From Dendrocalamus latiflorus (taxonomy: Eukaryota > Streptophyta > Magnoliopsida > Poales > Poaceae): 64,000 nucleotides of DNA. The stretch spans positions 41,771,846-41,835,845 of the forward strand of contig CM029664.1 of NCBI GenBank assembly GCA_017311315.1, in the 5' to 3' direction. The translations under genes were made by a program, and so were the position numbers. Positions 33,851-46,323 of the stretch are shown in pieces. Each line of letters starts with the position of its first letter. Position 1 is the stretch's first letter. The notes beneath the pieces are model-generated. The model did no database searches, was not told the DNA's origin, and was given only the letters and a program-made list of their open reading frames with translations.

Positions 33851-36480
33851 ACCTTGAAGGCCTAGGCCTTTCAGCCCAGCCCAACACTTGGCCCATTGCC
33901 ATGTGGCCGACGAAATCGCTCCGCCTCCTCCTTTACTCAGCCAATGCTTCGCGCTCCACTTGGCCGATGCTTCGCACTCCTCCCTCCTTGCCTTTAATGC
34001 TCGGCTCCTCTTGGTCAGTGGGAAAACGCTTCTCCTCTTCCACTCAATCGACACTCGGTTCTTGGCCGCTGCTCTCCTCTTCCTCCACTCTCCCTTCTCA
34101 GCGCTGGAGACGCTACCTTCTCTCCTCTTTCTCGAGGCTTGTAGCTCTTCCTAGCCTAACTACCCGGAGCGCTTGCCTTTCCTGGCTTAGATCCGGATGG
34201 ATCTCTCCTCCTCTGGCCGCTCTCGTTGAATCTAGCAGGTTCTACCGACTCCTCGCCAGATCTGGTGGCTACCTACTGGATCTGGCGGATGCTCACCGGA
34301 TTTATGGCTTTTAATTTCTGACGGTTCGGCTACTCTGGCTATGGCCGCTCCAACTACTACTTCGGCCACTCAGCTACTTCGATGACTACTCGGCTACTTG
34401 CCCTCCTATGACTACTCCGACTACTCGACCTCCTATGACTACTCCAACTACTCGGCCTCCTACAACTACTCCAACTACTCGGCTTCCTACGACTTCTCCA
34501 GCTACTCGGCTTTCTACGGCTACTCGGCTGCTCGATGGCTCCCTCAACCTCCTCTTCACCCTCAAGGAGGATGCCGCCAACGGGGGTATGCTACTGTGGG
34601 CTTGGCTAGGTCAGTGGTTATGGATGAGGGGGCTCAACTTCACCTACTTTCTGGTTCTACCTTCCTCTTCTACTTCCATCTACGCTTAATCGCTTTGATT
34701 TTAGTTAATGTTTTTGTTACGTTTTCATACATTTTACCACACCCAGTTCTGGGGAATCCTAGTGGTTGTGATGGCGGGACTCGGGTTTGGGGTGCTCGTG
34801 CCCGAAAGCGGCTCTCCAAGCACGAGGGTGCGCACGGTGCTGTGGCGGGCGCTGGTTGCTGTGGCAGCCACCGATTGGGCTGGGTGGGTCCTCCCTCCTT
34901 CTCAGTTGCCTGGCTCAACCGGACGAGTCGAGGACTAGTGCCGAGCATTTGTGTGCCTTAAAGGAAAGAACCAAAAAATGAAGGGAAGAAAATGGGAGGG
35001 AATGTGGACCTACTCGTGTCGGGTTGAGAATACAAGGTGTTAGCCGGTGGGTGGGGGCTGCAGTGTGATCCTCATGTGGTTGTAGACGTGGGCGAAGGTG
35101 TGGTCAAGGTACTTGTCACGGTTGGGGGCGCCGTCTTGTGGTGGTCGTCGCATTGTGATGGTCTACCCTACCGACTTCTTTGTCCTGTGGTCTTCGCTTT
35201 CCTTCGTCTTCCTCTATGTTCTACCTCCCCTTCTTCGACACTCCTCTCTTCTCACTCGATGTGATGAGGCTTCTATGGGGGCTGGCTCTCTATCCTTCGG
35301 TCGAGAGCAAAGATGGATGAGGGATGGGCTTCAGTTGGCTTGAGGGCTCAGGTGTTCTTGGTTATTCTTGGCTGTGAGGGGCTTGGATGCTTTTTGTGGG
35401 CTTGTGAACTTTCGGCTAGTTTACTTTCGGTGGTTTCTGAGAATGGCAATAAGGCGATTGGCTGGATTTGGGGCTTATATACGAGGGGGTTTTGGCTGGT
35501 TCCTTACTGTTGCCTAGCTGGGCAATGCCAAGCCTACCCTCTCTTGTATCTTGGTTCTCTGTTGCTTCGGACCGAAGGTCCTAAATGTGGGTTGTGCACT
35601 ATTTTGGAATTCTTTGGGGTCTAAGGTAAGTTTGGGAAAAAGTGAGCTTTGGATTTTGAATGCCGGATGATGAGACCCACTAGTAGTGAGAGGCGCTGAC
35701 CGGCCCAGGATGGTATGAGAACCTCGAGAACGCCACTCTAATTGGCTCTAGTAGCCCGAGGGTACTGATGGCAAATCTAATTTCTTCTCTTTTATTCTCT
35801 CTTGGATTGTTGTTTGATTTGCTCTCCGACTGCAAAAGAAAAAGAGGGGCGGCCGACTTGGGATTCTAATGCTGGCTAAACGCAAGGACATGACACTACA
35901 ACGCAAAGCACCGAAAGATGTAGCTCTTAATTTAATGTAATTGTAACTTTAGGTATTAGTTTTTATTTATGCAACATTTTTGTAAAAAGAGTTGTAATAA
36001 TTTGCTTTAATTCAATTCTTTGAGATTTTGAAATTGAGAGTTGCAATTCATTCTTGTAATTAATGAGTTGTAATAATTCTTAATTCATTTTTAATTATTG
36101 TTAATTGTACTGTTGTGAGTTAATTAAAGTTAGGGTTCTTTCAAACATTGGAACAGATTTGTGGAAAATTTGTGCACCTCAAGGGCATTCCAACCATAGA
36201 AACGGTCCTTTTTCAGTTCAGTGCGTATCATCCAAAAGGTTAAGCTGTTCATAAAAAGTAGTTAATCTACTTAAATTACAACAATTTACCTTACCTTCTA
36301 TTTTTCGACAATTCCAAACTTTGACTCAAACCTCATGTTAAATTTCATGTTTGAGAAATCCAAGGCGGCAGCATCTATATTCTCCTTCAAATCCCCCGTT
36401 GAGCACCTACACACATCTTTCAGAGGGGTTATTTGGAGCATAAATTTCTTTAGAATTTTGCAAGAAACGTTATAATTCTT
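33851..36480. other. Unclassified block with a 27-bp coding-like repeat
   Basis: A GC-richer block from about 33.85 to 35.9 kb has several plus-strand ORFs (for example 34398-34961) but no recognised domain. A degenerate tggtatgagaacc at about 35711 faintly resembles a tRNA-Met primer site, so an LTR-element origin is possible but unproven. From 35.9 to 36.48 kb the DNA is AT-rich and empty. Confidence 0.35.
34405..34535 (+). repeat. 27-bp tandem repeat (Tyr/Ser-rich frame)
   Basis: About five imperfect copies of a 27-bp unit (tatgactactccaactactc plus ggcctcc). In one frame they read as YDYSNYSAS repeats, in another as T/P-rich TTPTTRPP repeats. They lie inside an otherwise unrecognised ORF, and no protein family is matched. 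Confidence 0.75.
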
Positions 36481-36488
36481 GTATGAAT

Positions 36489-37451
36489 CATGGTTCTAAA
36501 ACTAGGTGCACTGGCCCGAGTACTCGGACTAGGTCCCCTCATCAAGTACGAGCAGGCAAAAACGAGTACATAACCGGTTTAACCGATATAACTGGGCGAG
36601 TAATCGGCTAACAGACCGTGTACTCGCATGAGTGGCCTGTCCAGTGTAATGAAGGCATGAAGCCCACGATCAAATTTAATTAAGCCCACAGCGGCATAGG
36701 CCAGCAGAGAAAGCCCACAGCTTATAGCATTGGCAGTGGCACACATGCCCAAGGGCGGCATCATAGTAACAGCGTGGGAAGGAACCCTAGGCATGGGATA
36801 GCAGCGGCGATGGCTGCTGCTGTTGCATCTCCTCCCTCTAGCGGTGGGCTCCCCTGCTGTGGCTTCTCCCTCCGGCGATGGGCTCCCCTGCTGTGGCTCC
36901 TCCCTCTGGCGACGGCCTCCCTTGTTGCGGCTCCTCCCTCCGGTGACGACCTCCCCTGTTGCGACTCCTCCCTCTGGTGGCATCCTCCCTTGTTGTAGCT
37001 CCTCCCTCAGGCGACGTGCTCCCCTACTGCAGCTCCTCCCTCATCCTTCCCTGCTACAACTCCTCTCTCAGGCGGCGTCCTCCCCTACTGCAACCCCTCC
37101 CGCTGGTAGCGACCTTCCACCTCAAGCCCAGTCTGCAGTTGAGTTGAGTTCTTCCCCTACTGCTAAGTTGAGTTCTCTTCTCTCTGTTTTTTTGTTAAGT
37201 AGAAGTATACTCAGAAAGATGCATAAATTTAGTGTGACCATTTAATGTTCTAACTATGAAATCAACCAAGCACCACAAGATATGGACACATCAAAACAAT
37301 ATCATCAAATATGGCTTTGATTTTACATGAACATACAATTGCATATATAAATCTGTTATCAAAATAAAAAAAACCGGTTACAAGATCAATTACCGTATAA
37401 TCACTGCAAGGTGAGGTAACCGAGCATCAGTTATCGTGTTTTAGAACCTTG
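36489..37451. mobile_element. hAT-like element, 963 bp, carrying a minisatellite
   Basis: Terminal inverted repeats catggttctaaaac (left) and gttttagaaccttg (right) are flanked by a perfect 8-bp duplication gtatgaat (36481-36488 and 37452-37459). The 8-bp duplication and terminus fit the hAT superfamily. There is no transposase. The centre (about 36829-37111) is a degenerate ~42-bp repeat around ctcctccctctggcgac that gives spurious ORFs on both strands. Confidence 0.85.
36829..37111 (+). repeat. ~42-bp minisatellite inside the hAT-like element
   Basis: Six to seven diverged copies pairing a ctcctccctc(c/t)ggcgac half with a ctcccctgctgtggc half. The plus-strand frame gives Leu/Pro/Ser/Cys-rich repeats such as SPSGDGLPCCGSS. 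It is not recognised as protein coding. Confidence 0.7.
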
Positions 37452-37459
37452 GTATGAAT

Positions 37460-38025
37460 CCTATAAATTTCCTTTGTTCCTGAATAGCTCCAGTGACATC
37501 CAATTCAACAAATGCTGGAGATGTTGCTGTAGGTTTGATAGAATGGGTTATGATATTAGCAGGACGGGAGGTATTAAACTACGGTATTATGGGGTTTTGA
37601 TATAGCGATTATGCTAATGGGCTTTATGCAGCACTATCGCTTATGGGTTCGGCATTGAAATGTGAAAAGAACTCATAAGCATCTATAGGAAGCAAAGAAG
37701 TTTATGAACGTTTTTTTTAGATTAAGAAATTTATAAATATTGATTGATACTTTGGATTTAACGCCGGGGGGGGGGGGGGGTCAGCAGGGCAGGGCATTAT
37801 TTTATTGTCATTCCAATTTGTCTGCACAACTGATACATACTAATGGAATTCATGCCCGTCATAAACACAATGGCAGGTACATAACAACGATGACTTGCAA
37901 GCAACAAGAGAGCTAGCTATATCTGCCACTTCTGTACACCAAATGCAGACCGTTATTAATATTGTCAACATGCGGCTACAGTCAGCATCTAAGGTCAGGG
38001 ACTTCGTCCGTATTTAAACACCGCA
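37460..38025. other. 3' flank of ATG6
   Basis: Non-coding. It contains a 15-base G run at 37766-37780. The part next to 38026 should include the ATG6 3' UTR, which is transcribed from the minus strand. Confidence 0.5.
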
Positions 38026-41000
38026 TCAACTCTTGTTCTTTGGAGATTGCGCTAAATACAAAGATCCAGAGGGAGGTGCAAAACTTGTATTGCCGATAAA
38101 CCAGTAGAGAACCCACTTCAAGTTGCACAACATGTATTTTAGCGCCTTTGTCCAGTTCTCGAGTTTATTAAAACTTAAGAAGATCGTGTGGCTCCCTACT
38201 TTGTCACCATCAATCCTGTAATATGAAGAGTTTTCCAATGCACTGTTAATTGTCACCCCATAAGAGTTCTCCTGCTTGTACGTTACACTAATTGTCATAT
38301 AAACCAAAGGAAAAGACAAATTCACAACCATAGAAATCACTTTCCCATCTTATAAGTACTGTATATGGTTGCAAGTAAAACTTAATTCATTTGAACAAAT
38401 TTCACCTCAGGTAAAAAATCTTCAGTGATGATGTAAGCATGAATCATGAAATTCAGACATGGTACCAGAACCAAAAAGTTGCAAGAAACCTTACTTATAG
38501 GGGAGCTTCAATGACTTCTCAGGTGGTACATTGTTCTCTTTATCCAAGCTTATGGCAAACTCGGCGAACTCTTGCAGGCAAGTCAGAAACCATGTCATGG
38601 CTTTGTCGAATCGGGTGCTCCAGAATAAATTCACAGGACCAAACCTGAATATCAGCAGTGCAGCTTATTAACTTCCAAAGGATAATAAAATTGCACTGCC
38701 CAACAAAATGAGCAAAAAACATGCAAAATAAGCACCCGAAGCAAGCTGTCAGCAAATAGAAGGGACAACAATGATTTTATAACTTCTCTTTTAATACACT
38801 GCTACAAAATTGCACTGCCCAATATAATGCAATAATGCATGTTCAGTGACAGCGGACTAGTAATGATTAATATAACTCTGTTAATGCGCGAACCAAGTTC
38901 AATCCAATTTTTTTACTACCATATATATGTGATCATGCATTCAAGTTTTGATAAAATAAGCATAACTCACCTATTTCATGAGGGAGACCCTAGATGTCTT
39001 ACTAGGCAGCAAGGTTTGTTATCAGAAAATTTTATTATGAACCTTGAAAAAAGAGAGTACTATAGTACGAATCTTCTAGAAGAGAAAAAAGGAGTACATT
39101 TGAGAGCATAAAGCTTACAGTTCGTAGGTATTATTGTTGATGTCTGTGACTCTTGGATAACTTCCCATAGGGTGAATCTTGATCCGGTGTCTACATCAAT
39201 GTTCAGGAACTCCATAGCAAAATCATCTTTTTAAAAAACAATTGTGGCATACTTGTATTAAGATTTATCATTTATGTATACCTTCAATTAAGTCAAAAAT
39301 GCTACTTAGCAATAAAGAACATGCACTTATGACCAGTAAATAAATTGTAGTAAAAAATGTCATGCCTGTCAAGGATACTGAAATTTTGGGGTGAAGTACT
39401 GAGCCATGGTATGCAACAGAAGAGCAGCCTGACCCCAAGCAGCATTTATCTCATCCCACTCAACCTAAGGTCAGAGTGACAGAAATTTGTGGATTAGTAC
39501 AGCTTGAATAGAACACTAAGTGAAGCACTGGGGATGGTAAATCGATGTGGTATCTGCCCATTTGCATGGTTACCTGTACATTTGGAAGGCGACCGAGACG
39601 GAAGTTATTTATTGTTCCGATCACTCCATCATGTGAAATATAGAATGCATCATTGAGAACATTTGTACGCTTTAACAATTCCAGATGAATCTGTGAAACT
39701 TCTATCTTGGCCAAAACGGCATCTCTTTCTTCCTGAACAGTGTAGTAGTGGAGTAAGTGACAATTTTTCAGGCAACCACTTCAAAGGGGAAAATGTTGAC
39801 AAACAACACGAACATAAGAAAGTAGGGATGTAGAGGAGGAATCAAAACTTGTGATGGTACTTTCAAACAAGGAAGTATGAAACATAATAATGCAGACAGT
39901 ATGCATATGGCATAATCAATATTAACTTTTCAAAGCAATTTATTAATGCCAACAAAAGGAGCGCAAAATCAACCATAGACTTGGTTTATATTGCTTGAGC
40001 AATGAGCCCACCACTGATCTAGAACAAAATGCATGCCTGATTGTCTGTAAATTCCGTCGGAAAATATTATTAGTTTTGGTGCCAACAAGAATATAGGATA
40101 ATTCAAAATAAGACAACAAAACAGTATATTGTTATTCTGACAAGTAAATATTTATATGGCCTGTAATAGGTATATACCTGGTGAGATGTCAGCTGAAATT
40201 GAAAGCTGTTGAATTCATGCCAATACCTGAACAAAAAAAATGATACATCAGCTTTGATTAACAAGTAGTTGGAGCTCTACACATAACTTGAGCCAACCAA
40301 ACAGTTCAGATTGTGCAAAACTACTGTGTAATTGTTGTAGCATACCATGTTTGTGTGATATTATTCTCCAGTGTTGGTATCTTTTGGTACCAATCATATG
40401 GAATACTATTTTCAGTTAAATAATAGAAACAATCTGTTTAATTTCAAGAACCATATTTTGAAGTGAAGAATGGCTACTATATTACAAACATTATAATCCT
40501 AATGCTTTTTGGTGTAATCGTGCTGTACTCATACCTGATAACCTATAACAATGCCACAACTGATCATAAAGATAAAGAAAAAATGACCAGGTGGAGACCC
40601 TCCTGTTAGTGCCAAGTACGCATGTTCATACCCAAAAGTAAATAAAAATTAATTTGAGAATCTGCATCCTGATTCCTGTAGACAAACTTCAAATCTAATA
40701 ACAAGAAGATGCCTGAAAGAAAAATGGCAAGGTGAAGAAAATACAAACCGCTCTTCCAATTCTTCAAATTGTTTAGATTTTGTTTCAAGATCCTTCATCT
40801 CAGAACTAACTTCTGAATATTGTTTTTCAGCTTCTTCAATAGCAGACTTAAGTTTATTTTCTTCTTCCTCTATCTGAAATGGCAGGAACACACATAATAC
40901 AAATAACCGTTGACCAGTTCAGAAGAAATTACTGTTGATTTTAAATTTTAACATGTAAGAAAGGTCTTTTACAGAACAACTGGACAACTTCTTCATGAAC

Positions 41001-44000
41001 AGCTACACTTTTAGGTTTTAATGTCTTTATAAATAGACAAAGAATTCTCTTAAGACTGAAGTGTTGAAAAGGAACTAATTTTCATTGAAAGTAATGTGTA
41101 GTGCCTACATGTCTGGTTTATCAATAGAAACTAAATCCTTTGTCTTCCCTTATCTTCTTGTCTCAAGCTGCTCCCATCTCTTCTCTAGTTTGGTCTTCAG
41201 TCAATACATAACAAATTAGAAATGAATACAGCATACAGGGCATAAATTGTTAGTCTATTTGTCCAGGTTGTACACTAGCTGGGTCAGAAAGTACAACGCC
41301 AAGGTAAACTACAGAACTCATATAAATAAGTGCAGAACTAAGGCATCCTAGAATATTTCATGTAATTTCTGATGTAGAGTTGGTAATATGGACATGTCAC
41401 TGTAATTTACCAATTGTATGCTGGAATTAGAGTTGCTTTATGGTTACATCCTTATAGCTGATAGCTTATGTCAGATTATTCTATAATGTATCTTTAAAAG
41501 CTGCTCAAGAACTATTGTACATTTGAATCACAGGACTAATATAATTTATCATGTGTTTCTAAATAATATACTTTCTCGTCTACTGCTATTTGATAACTTC
41601 AGGGTCAAAGAATCAAACTGGAGTTCACTAAACTGCTGCTTAGTGTTCAGCATCTCTCTCATATGCATAGTTATTAAAACCGGAAGAGACCGGCGGTCAA
41701 CCGGGGAAAAACTGGAACCAGAGCCCAGTCCAATCCGGTTTAGCTATTGGATCGCTTCTGCAATCGAACAGGAGAATATGTGATCGGGCCAGTAGTTTTT
41801 CACAGAACCAACTAAAAACCAGACATGGTTGAACTGGTGAGCCACATGTGGAGGGAATAATTTCTGAGGGTGGAATAGAAAGGTGTGGAGGCGGGGTTCG
41901 AACCCTGGTCTTGAGTAAATGAAGTGCATGTGCTGGCCACTCTGCCAAGTTAGTTGGTGTGCTTAGTCTAGAACTTATACTACTCAAGTACCTTTCTAAA
42001 CCAGCGATTCCCTGGTTGGACCAGTGAACCACAAACCAAGCCTCACCGGTTCATCAACCAGTTCGGTTTTAATAACTATGCTCATATGTAGGTGAAAGGC
42101 ATACATCAAGGATAACAACGAAACAGTAAACCCTACATCTTCTAACTTCATTAATTATCATCTAAATACATATATGTAACAGAGATTGACACCTTTTGTT
42201 TCTCCTTGTGAAAATCAGTTTCATTAAGGACGTTGTAGGATTCTAGCTCCAAACGTTGAAGATAAGCCTCATAAGCTTTAATGTCGGTATTAACATCTTC
42301 AATCTCCTTATCCATCTTATCAGAAAGCACCTTCATACATTCCAGACAGAGTGGCTGCTCAACCTGCAAGTATGTTGCATATTTACACCTGTGTTAACAC
42401 TGCTTCTCTAACAATCCACCAGCTTATAATAATGAAGTCACTAATTAATGTAATGCTGTAATACCCTCAACTTTTACAGCAGCAAAACTAAGGCAAATCT
42501 GATGCAATAACTGCAGAAGCAAATAAATTGCAGAAACATGAAATGACAGCAATTTGCATGCACGCCCAAATATTCAATCAAGACATTTTTAAGCAACGTA
42601 TTGTACCTGAGTTTGTGAAGTAGCAATCTCAAATGCTCGTTTTAATACAGTCACACTAGAGTGAAATCCAGAATTATTTCCTGGTAAAGGGCTGCTGGAG
42701 TTCGTACTTGGTGGTGGCAGCTGTGCACCACTTCCTTCAGAGGCAGATGGCTTGTATATTGAAGCAGCAGCAGGTGGAAGCATTATATATGACCCCTCTA
42801 TCGCTCTTGTTGATTGGTTAGGTTCGATATGCGGGGCTGCTGCACTTGGTGGGCGTGGGGGAATTCCAGGGCCTTGAGATCTGTTATGCTTGGATAGCAC
42901 GACGTAAGAATTGTCCATCCTGCTCACCCCCATAATACTGCCCTGAACAGAGGATGCATGCATACCTGCATCCATTAATGGCATAATAGATAAGAAGAAC
43001 CACTAGCACAAAAATGCATCTTCGAAAAACTTAATGGGTAGCATTTGAAATAAAAGGAAACTCAACAACTGCTTTCAAGACAAATCTATGACACCAAATG
43101 ATGCATCAGGTTACAGAAAAGCAAGCAAGGCAATGTGAAACCTTATCTTAGGCCAAAGCAATGAAGTAGATTAGTTTTTTAACTGACTAGCAACTAGAAG
43201 CAATTCCAGCAAGTAGCATCATCAAAAGTAAATAATGTGGAATGATTAGCAACATGATAAGGGCAGCAACTTTTTCCCACCTTAAATTACAAATATATAG
43301 ATGTTTTCCTTTACAGTGCACATGTGCATGCACTTGCTGGTTTAATTTGTACTGAATACGATCATGTGGGTTCAACTGTGTTTGAATACCTCTAGTTCAC
43401 AGCAAGATAAGAGTGCCAAGAGAAGCATATGTCGTGTATAAATGTGCCACCACTATGAAGACTATGCTAGTTTCAACTCAAATATAAAGGAAATAAAAAT
43501 TAAATGAAGAGGAAAAAAAAGCCCACCAGAAACAGGGGAATTCAGTTGTGCAGAAATTTACAATTCCTACTCCCTACCATGATCTCACTAGGCGTTATAA
43601 AGTTGCCACCATGAAATAGAACAAAATGGCACCATGGATTCAACTCAGCCATGCACAGACATGGATTTCTCGACTCATTTCAGTTGCAAACACTACGTTT
43701 TTCTAGAAAATATTACCGAAAATGCATTCCATCAGAACCTATATAACACAAAACCCGGTTTTTACTGAAGAAAAACAGCAGTTCATACATATAATTCAAT
43801 TGCGCTGAATTCTCCGGCTCGTATAGTGCTAACACCATCTCAAGCACTCGAATTTACCACAAAGCTACGCTCTATTCAAATTGATGCAAACACTACGGGC
43901 TCGTTAAGGGGAAGGGGCGAATCGGAGGGGGGGAAGGGTACCGGAGGCGGCGTTAGCGGGGAGCCTATCGGCGAAGGACTCCACGCCGACGACAACGAGA

Positions 44001-44095
44001 GCCCGGCGGCACTCCTGGCACTTGAACCGCGGCAACGACGGGTCCACGCCCGCGCCGCCGCCCTTGTCTCCGGCGGCGGCAACCGGGGGCTTCAT
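38026..44095 (-). CDS. ATG6: Beclin-1/ATG6 (VPS30), subunit of the PI3-kinase complex
   Basis: Ten coding exons join in frame to 504 codons: 44095-43942, 42965-42607, 42363-42193, 40873-40749, 40226-40178, 39732-39574, 39464-39379, 39190-39119, 38644-38495, 38215-38026. ATG6 is part of the VPS34-VPS15 complex that makes PI3P in autophagosome formation and vacuolar sorting. Visible features: an N-terminal CxxC (C26QEC29), an SIMGVSRMDNSYVVL motif, a second CxxC (C177LEC180), a coiled coil at about 182-275 (EIEDVNTDIKAYE, EEEENKLKSAIEEAEKQY), and the BARA domain with AFYISHDGVIGTINNFRLGR, WDEINAAWGQAALLL, PYKIDGDKVG and NLKWVLYWFIGNTSF. Length is normal and the frame is intact. The intron between 39379 and 39190 has U12-type signals; all others look U2-type. 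Intron 3 contains a 415-bp hAT-like MITE. Confidence 0.96.
39191..39378 (-). other. ATG6: U12-type intron of ATG6
   Basis: Read on the minus strand, the donor is GTATCCTT (39378-39371), matching the U12 consensus RTATCCTT. A branch-point-like TTCCTGAAC (39209-39201) places its adenosine 12 nt from the exon start, and the acceptor is TAG. The conserved protein reads straight across (TPKFQ then HRIKIHPMGSYP). No U2-type donor restores this frame, because the sequence after the donor runs into a TGA. Confidence 0.8.
41666..42080. mobile_element. hAT-like MITE in ATG6 intron 3
   Basis: Terminal inverted repeats catagttattaaaaccgg and ggttttaataactatg are flanked by a perfect 8-bp duplication ctcatatg (41658-41665 and 42081-42088). 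It is 415 bp with no transposase. It contains the palindromic ggttcgaacc (41895-41904), which resembles a tRNA B box. Confidence 0.85.
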
Positions 44096-45958
44096 GTCGC
44101 CGCAGACGCTTCACCCGCTTGCGCTTGCGGCTCCGAACTGTCTCGCGCTTGCCGGATTCCCGAGCTCTATATGTGGAAATTTTTTCCCCTCGTAAGCTGC
44201 AATTCCACCGTGAGGAGATCGAATCGGAGGAAGGAGGCGGTGAGGCCGACCAAGAGGAGAAGCGAACGGAATTGGGTAGACTTTAACCGCACGCAGAAAA
44301 GAGCAGGACAGTCACTGACACGTGGCGCCCGCACAGAGCCGGATGTGTCGGACACTCGGACCGGCATGTGCCGCCCGACGGAGTCCCGCCAACGCGGCTA
44401 GGGTTTGACGGTGGAGGCGATTTAGGATGCGGCGGGGCGATTCGGTGAAGGGACATGGGAGAGGGGCTGGAGAGGAGGACACCGACGTCGACGGGGTCCG
44501 CCGGAGCCGTCGGAATCGTGGCGGCGCTGATGGTTCGGTGTGGAAAGAGCGTGAACGACGAGGATGGTACGATGAGGGAAGGAAGAGACGCGGGCCTTTT
44601 ATTTTGAGCCCATCGGTTACATACCATCAAAAAAATATCGGTTTTGAAATATACTACGGAAGTGCTATACTGTAGTCGACTATTTTTCTTCATCAAAACA
44701 GTCAATTTTTGAGCCATTTGATTTGCTTTGAGATTGGGTTCTTTTGTAAGCTTCTGTGGATTTTTTCTTAATAGGCTTAACTTATTTTTTTAGGGTAAGT
44801 ATCCCTATTGGTTTTGTAATATTAGAAGGATAGTCAGGTTTTGGTAGATTAAATTTCGTAGTTTTGTTTGCACTATAAGAATTCAGGCAAAGTTCATTTA
44901 ACCTTTATGTTTTGTTTGCTCTTAAAATCTTAAGGTAACAATGCATGTTTTGTTAGCCTTATTGGGTTGTCTACTTTTATGGTTAAAAAGTTTTCTATAA
45001 ACCTATAGTATCATTTAACCTGCATGTTTTGTTAGCCTAGAATACTATTCAAAAGATTGATTTCCACCGCATATCACTTCAAGCATGTTTAGATTCAGCA
45101 TATAATATTTCCTTGATTTTATTGCGAATTAAAGTCTTTTCCCATGGTCGAGATACTAGTAGCTTCATGTTCAAACTTTACTCGAGCCCATGGATGTATT
45201 AATTAACAATACGAAGAACTGAATAAATGATTGACCATACCCGGTGGAGCTAGCTGATGCTGATGAGATGGATAAATGAATAAGCTATGGACGTATCCAG
45301 TAGCACGGGCGCAGTGTCTATTTTACTCGAGCGCATGAGGTCGGCAAAGGTAGTCTGGCGCACCGGATAAGTAATCTTATATGTTCATTTTTTAATCGTG
45401 TGGTCTAAAATCTGACTGTTTTTCTCTCTGAAAACAGCCGAACCTCATATAGACAATCCCAATATACTATCGAAAAATCCGAATTCACTTCAATACCATC
45501 AAAACATCACAAAGTTCTTAAAATACCATTTTGTCAATTCTCCATTACATATGGCACTCAAATTACCCAAATGCCCACTGGAGCAACCTAAAATTACACA
45601 AAATGCCCCTGGCGACCGGCCCCAATGACTGCTTCAATCACGGCACTTCGACCACGGTACTTTGATCATGGAACTTCGACCATGACGCTTTGACCACGGC
45701 TTCAACCACGACGCTTCGACCATGGCTTCAACCAGGACGCTTCGATCATGGTGGGGCAAACAGAGATATAAACATAACCAGATGAAATGGTATTTTGCCT
45801 AACTTCAAAAAAAAAGATGGTATTAAAGTGAACCATTTTTATGTATATTTCTAAAGTGGTCATATTTGGATGGTAAATAGACAAATATTTCTTTTATTTT
45901 AGTTTAATATATGTTGGGTCCTACCTTGAGAGATAGAGAAAGGAGATGATAAAAAATA
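44096..45958. other. Upstream of ATG6; no other gene seen
   Basis: The first ~500 bp are GC-rich and probably carry the ATG6 promoter and 5' UTR on the minus strand; overlapping ORFs there are shadows. The rest is AT-rich and empty apart from the short repeat at 45631-45751. Confidence 0.45.
45631..45751 (+). repeat. Short degenerate minisatellite
   Basis: About eight imperfect copies, 12-19 bp apart, of cttcgaccacggc, cttcaaccacgac and similar. Confidence 0.7.
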
Positions 45959-46323
45959 TCTACTACTTGAAAGAATCAGTTCGGGGCTGATACGTTCTTT
46001 CTCCCCATCGGCTCCTCGTTGCTTAAAACAACCTGCCATCTCCCTTCAGCCTTCTCCACCCGCCCCCTCCTTCACCACTCACCCCTCCCCACTTCACCAC
46101 CCACATGCTCCTCTTCACCCTCTCCCCACGGTGGAGCATCGCCACACGACCGTGGGGCCATGACGGCCTCACTCGACCCCGCTGACCTCTACCTATGTCA
46201 ATCCACACATTTACGACCGGTCTAGGTCTAGCCCATCCAATCCCAACCCAACAACAACCCACCCATTCCAAATTCTAAACCCTTATCCCCCAGTTCCCAT
46301 GGCTCTCACCTACAACACCGGCG

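Noticed and set aside
35705..35725. LTR-element primer binding site suggested by tggtatgagaacc
   Set aside because: Two mismatches to the tRNA-Met complement and no paired LTRs were found around it.
36823..37245. 140-codon Leu/Pro/Ser/Cys-rich ORF
   Set aside because: Arises from the minisatellite inside the hAT-like element.
41890..41910. tRNA gene suggested by ggttcgaacc
   Set aside because: No A box, acceptor stem or cloverleaf could be found; it is a palindrome inside a MITE.
43826..44401. 191-codon plus-strand ORF
   Set aside because: Antisense shadow of ATG6 exon 1 and its GC-rich promoter.
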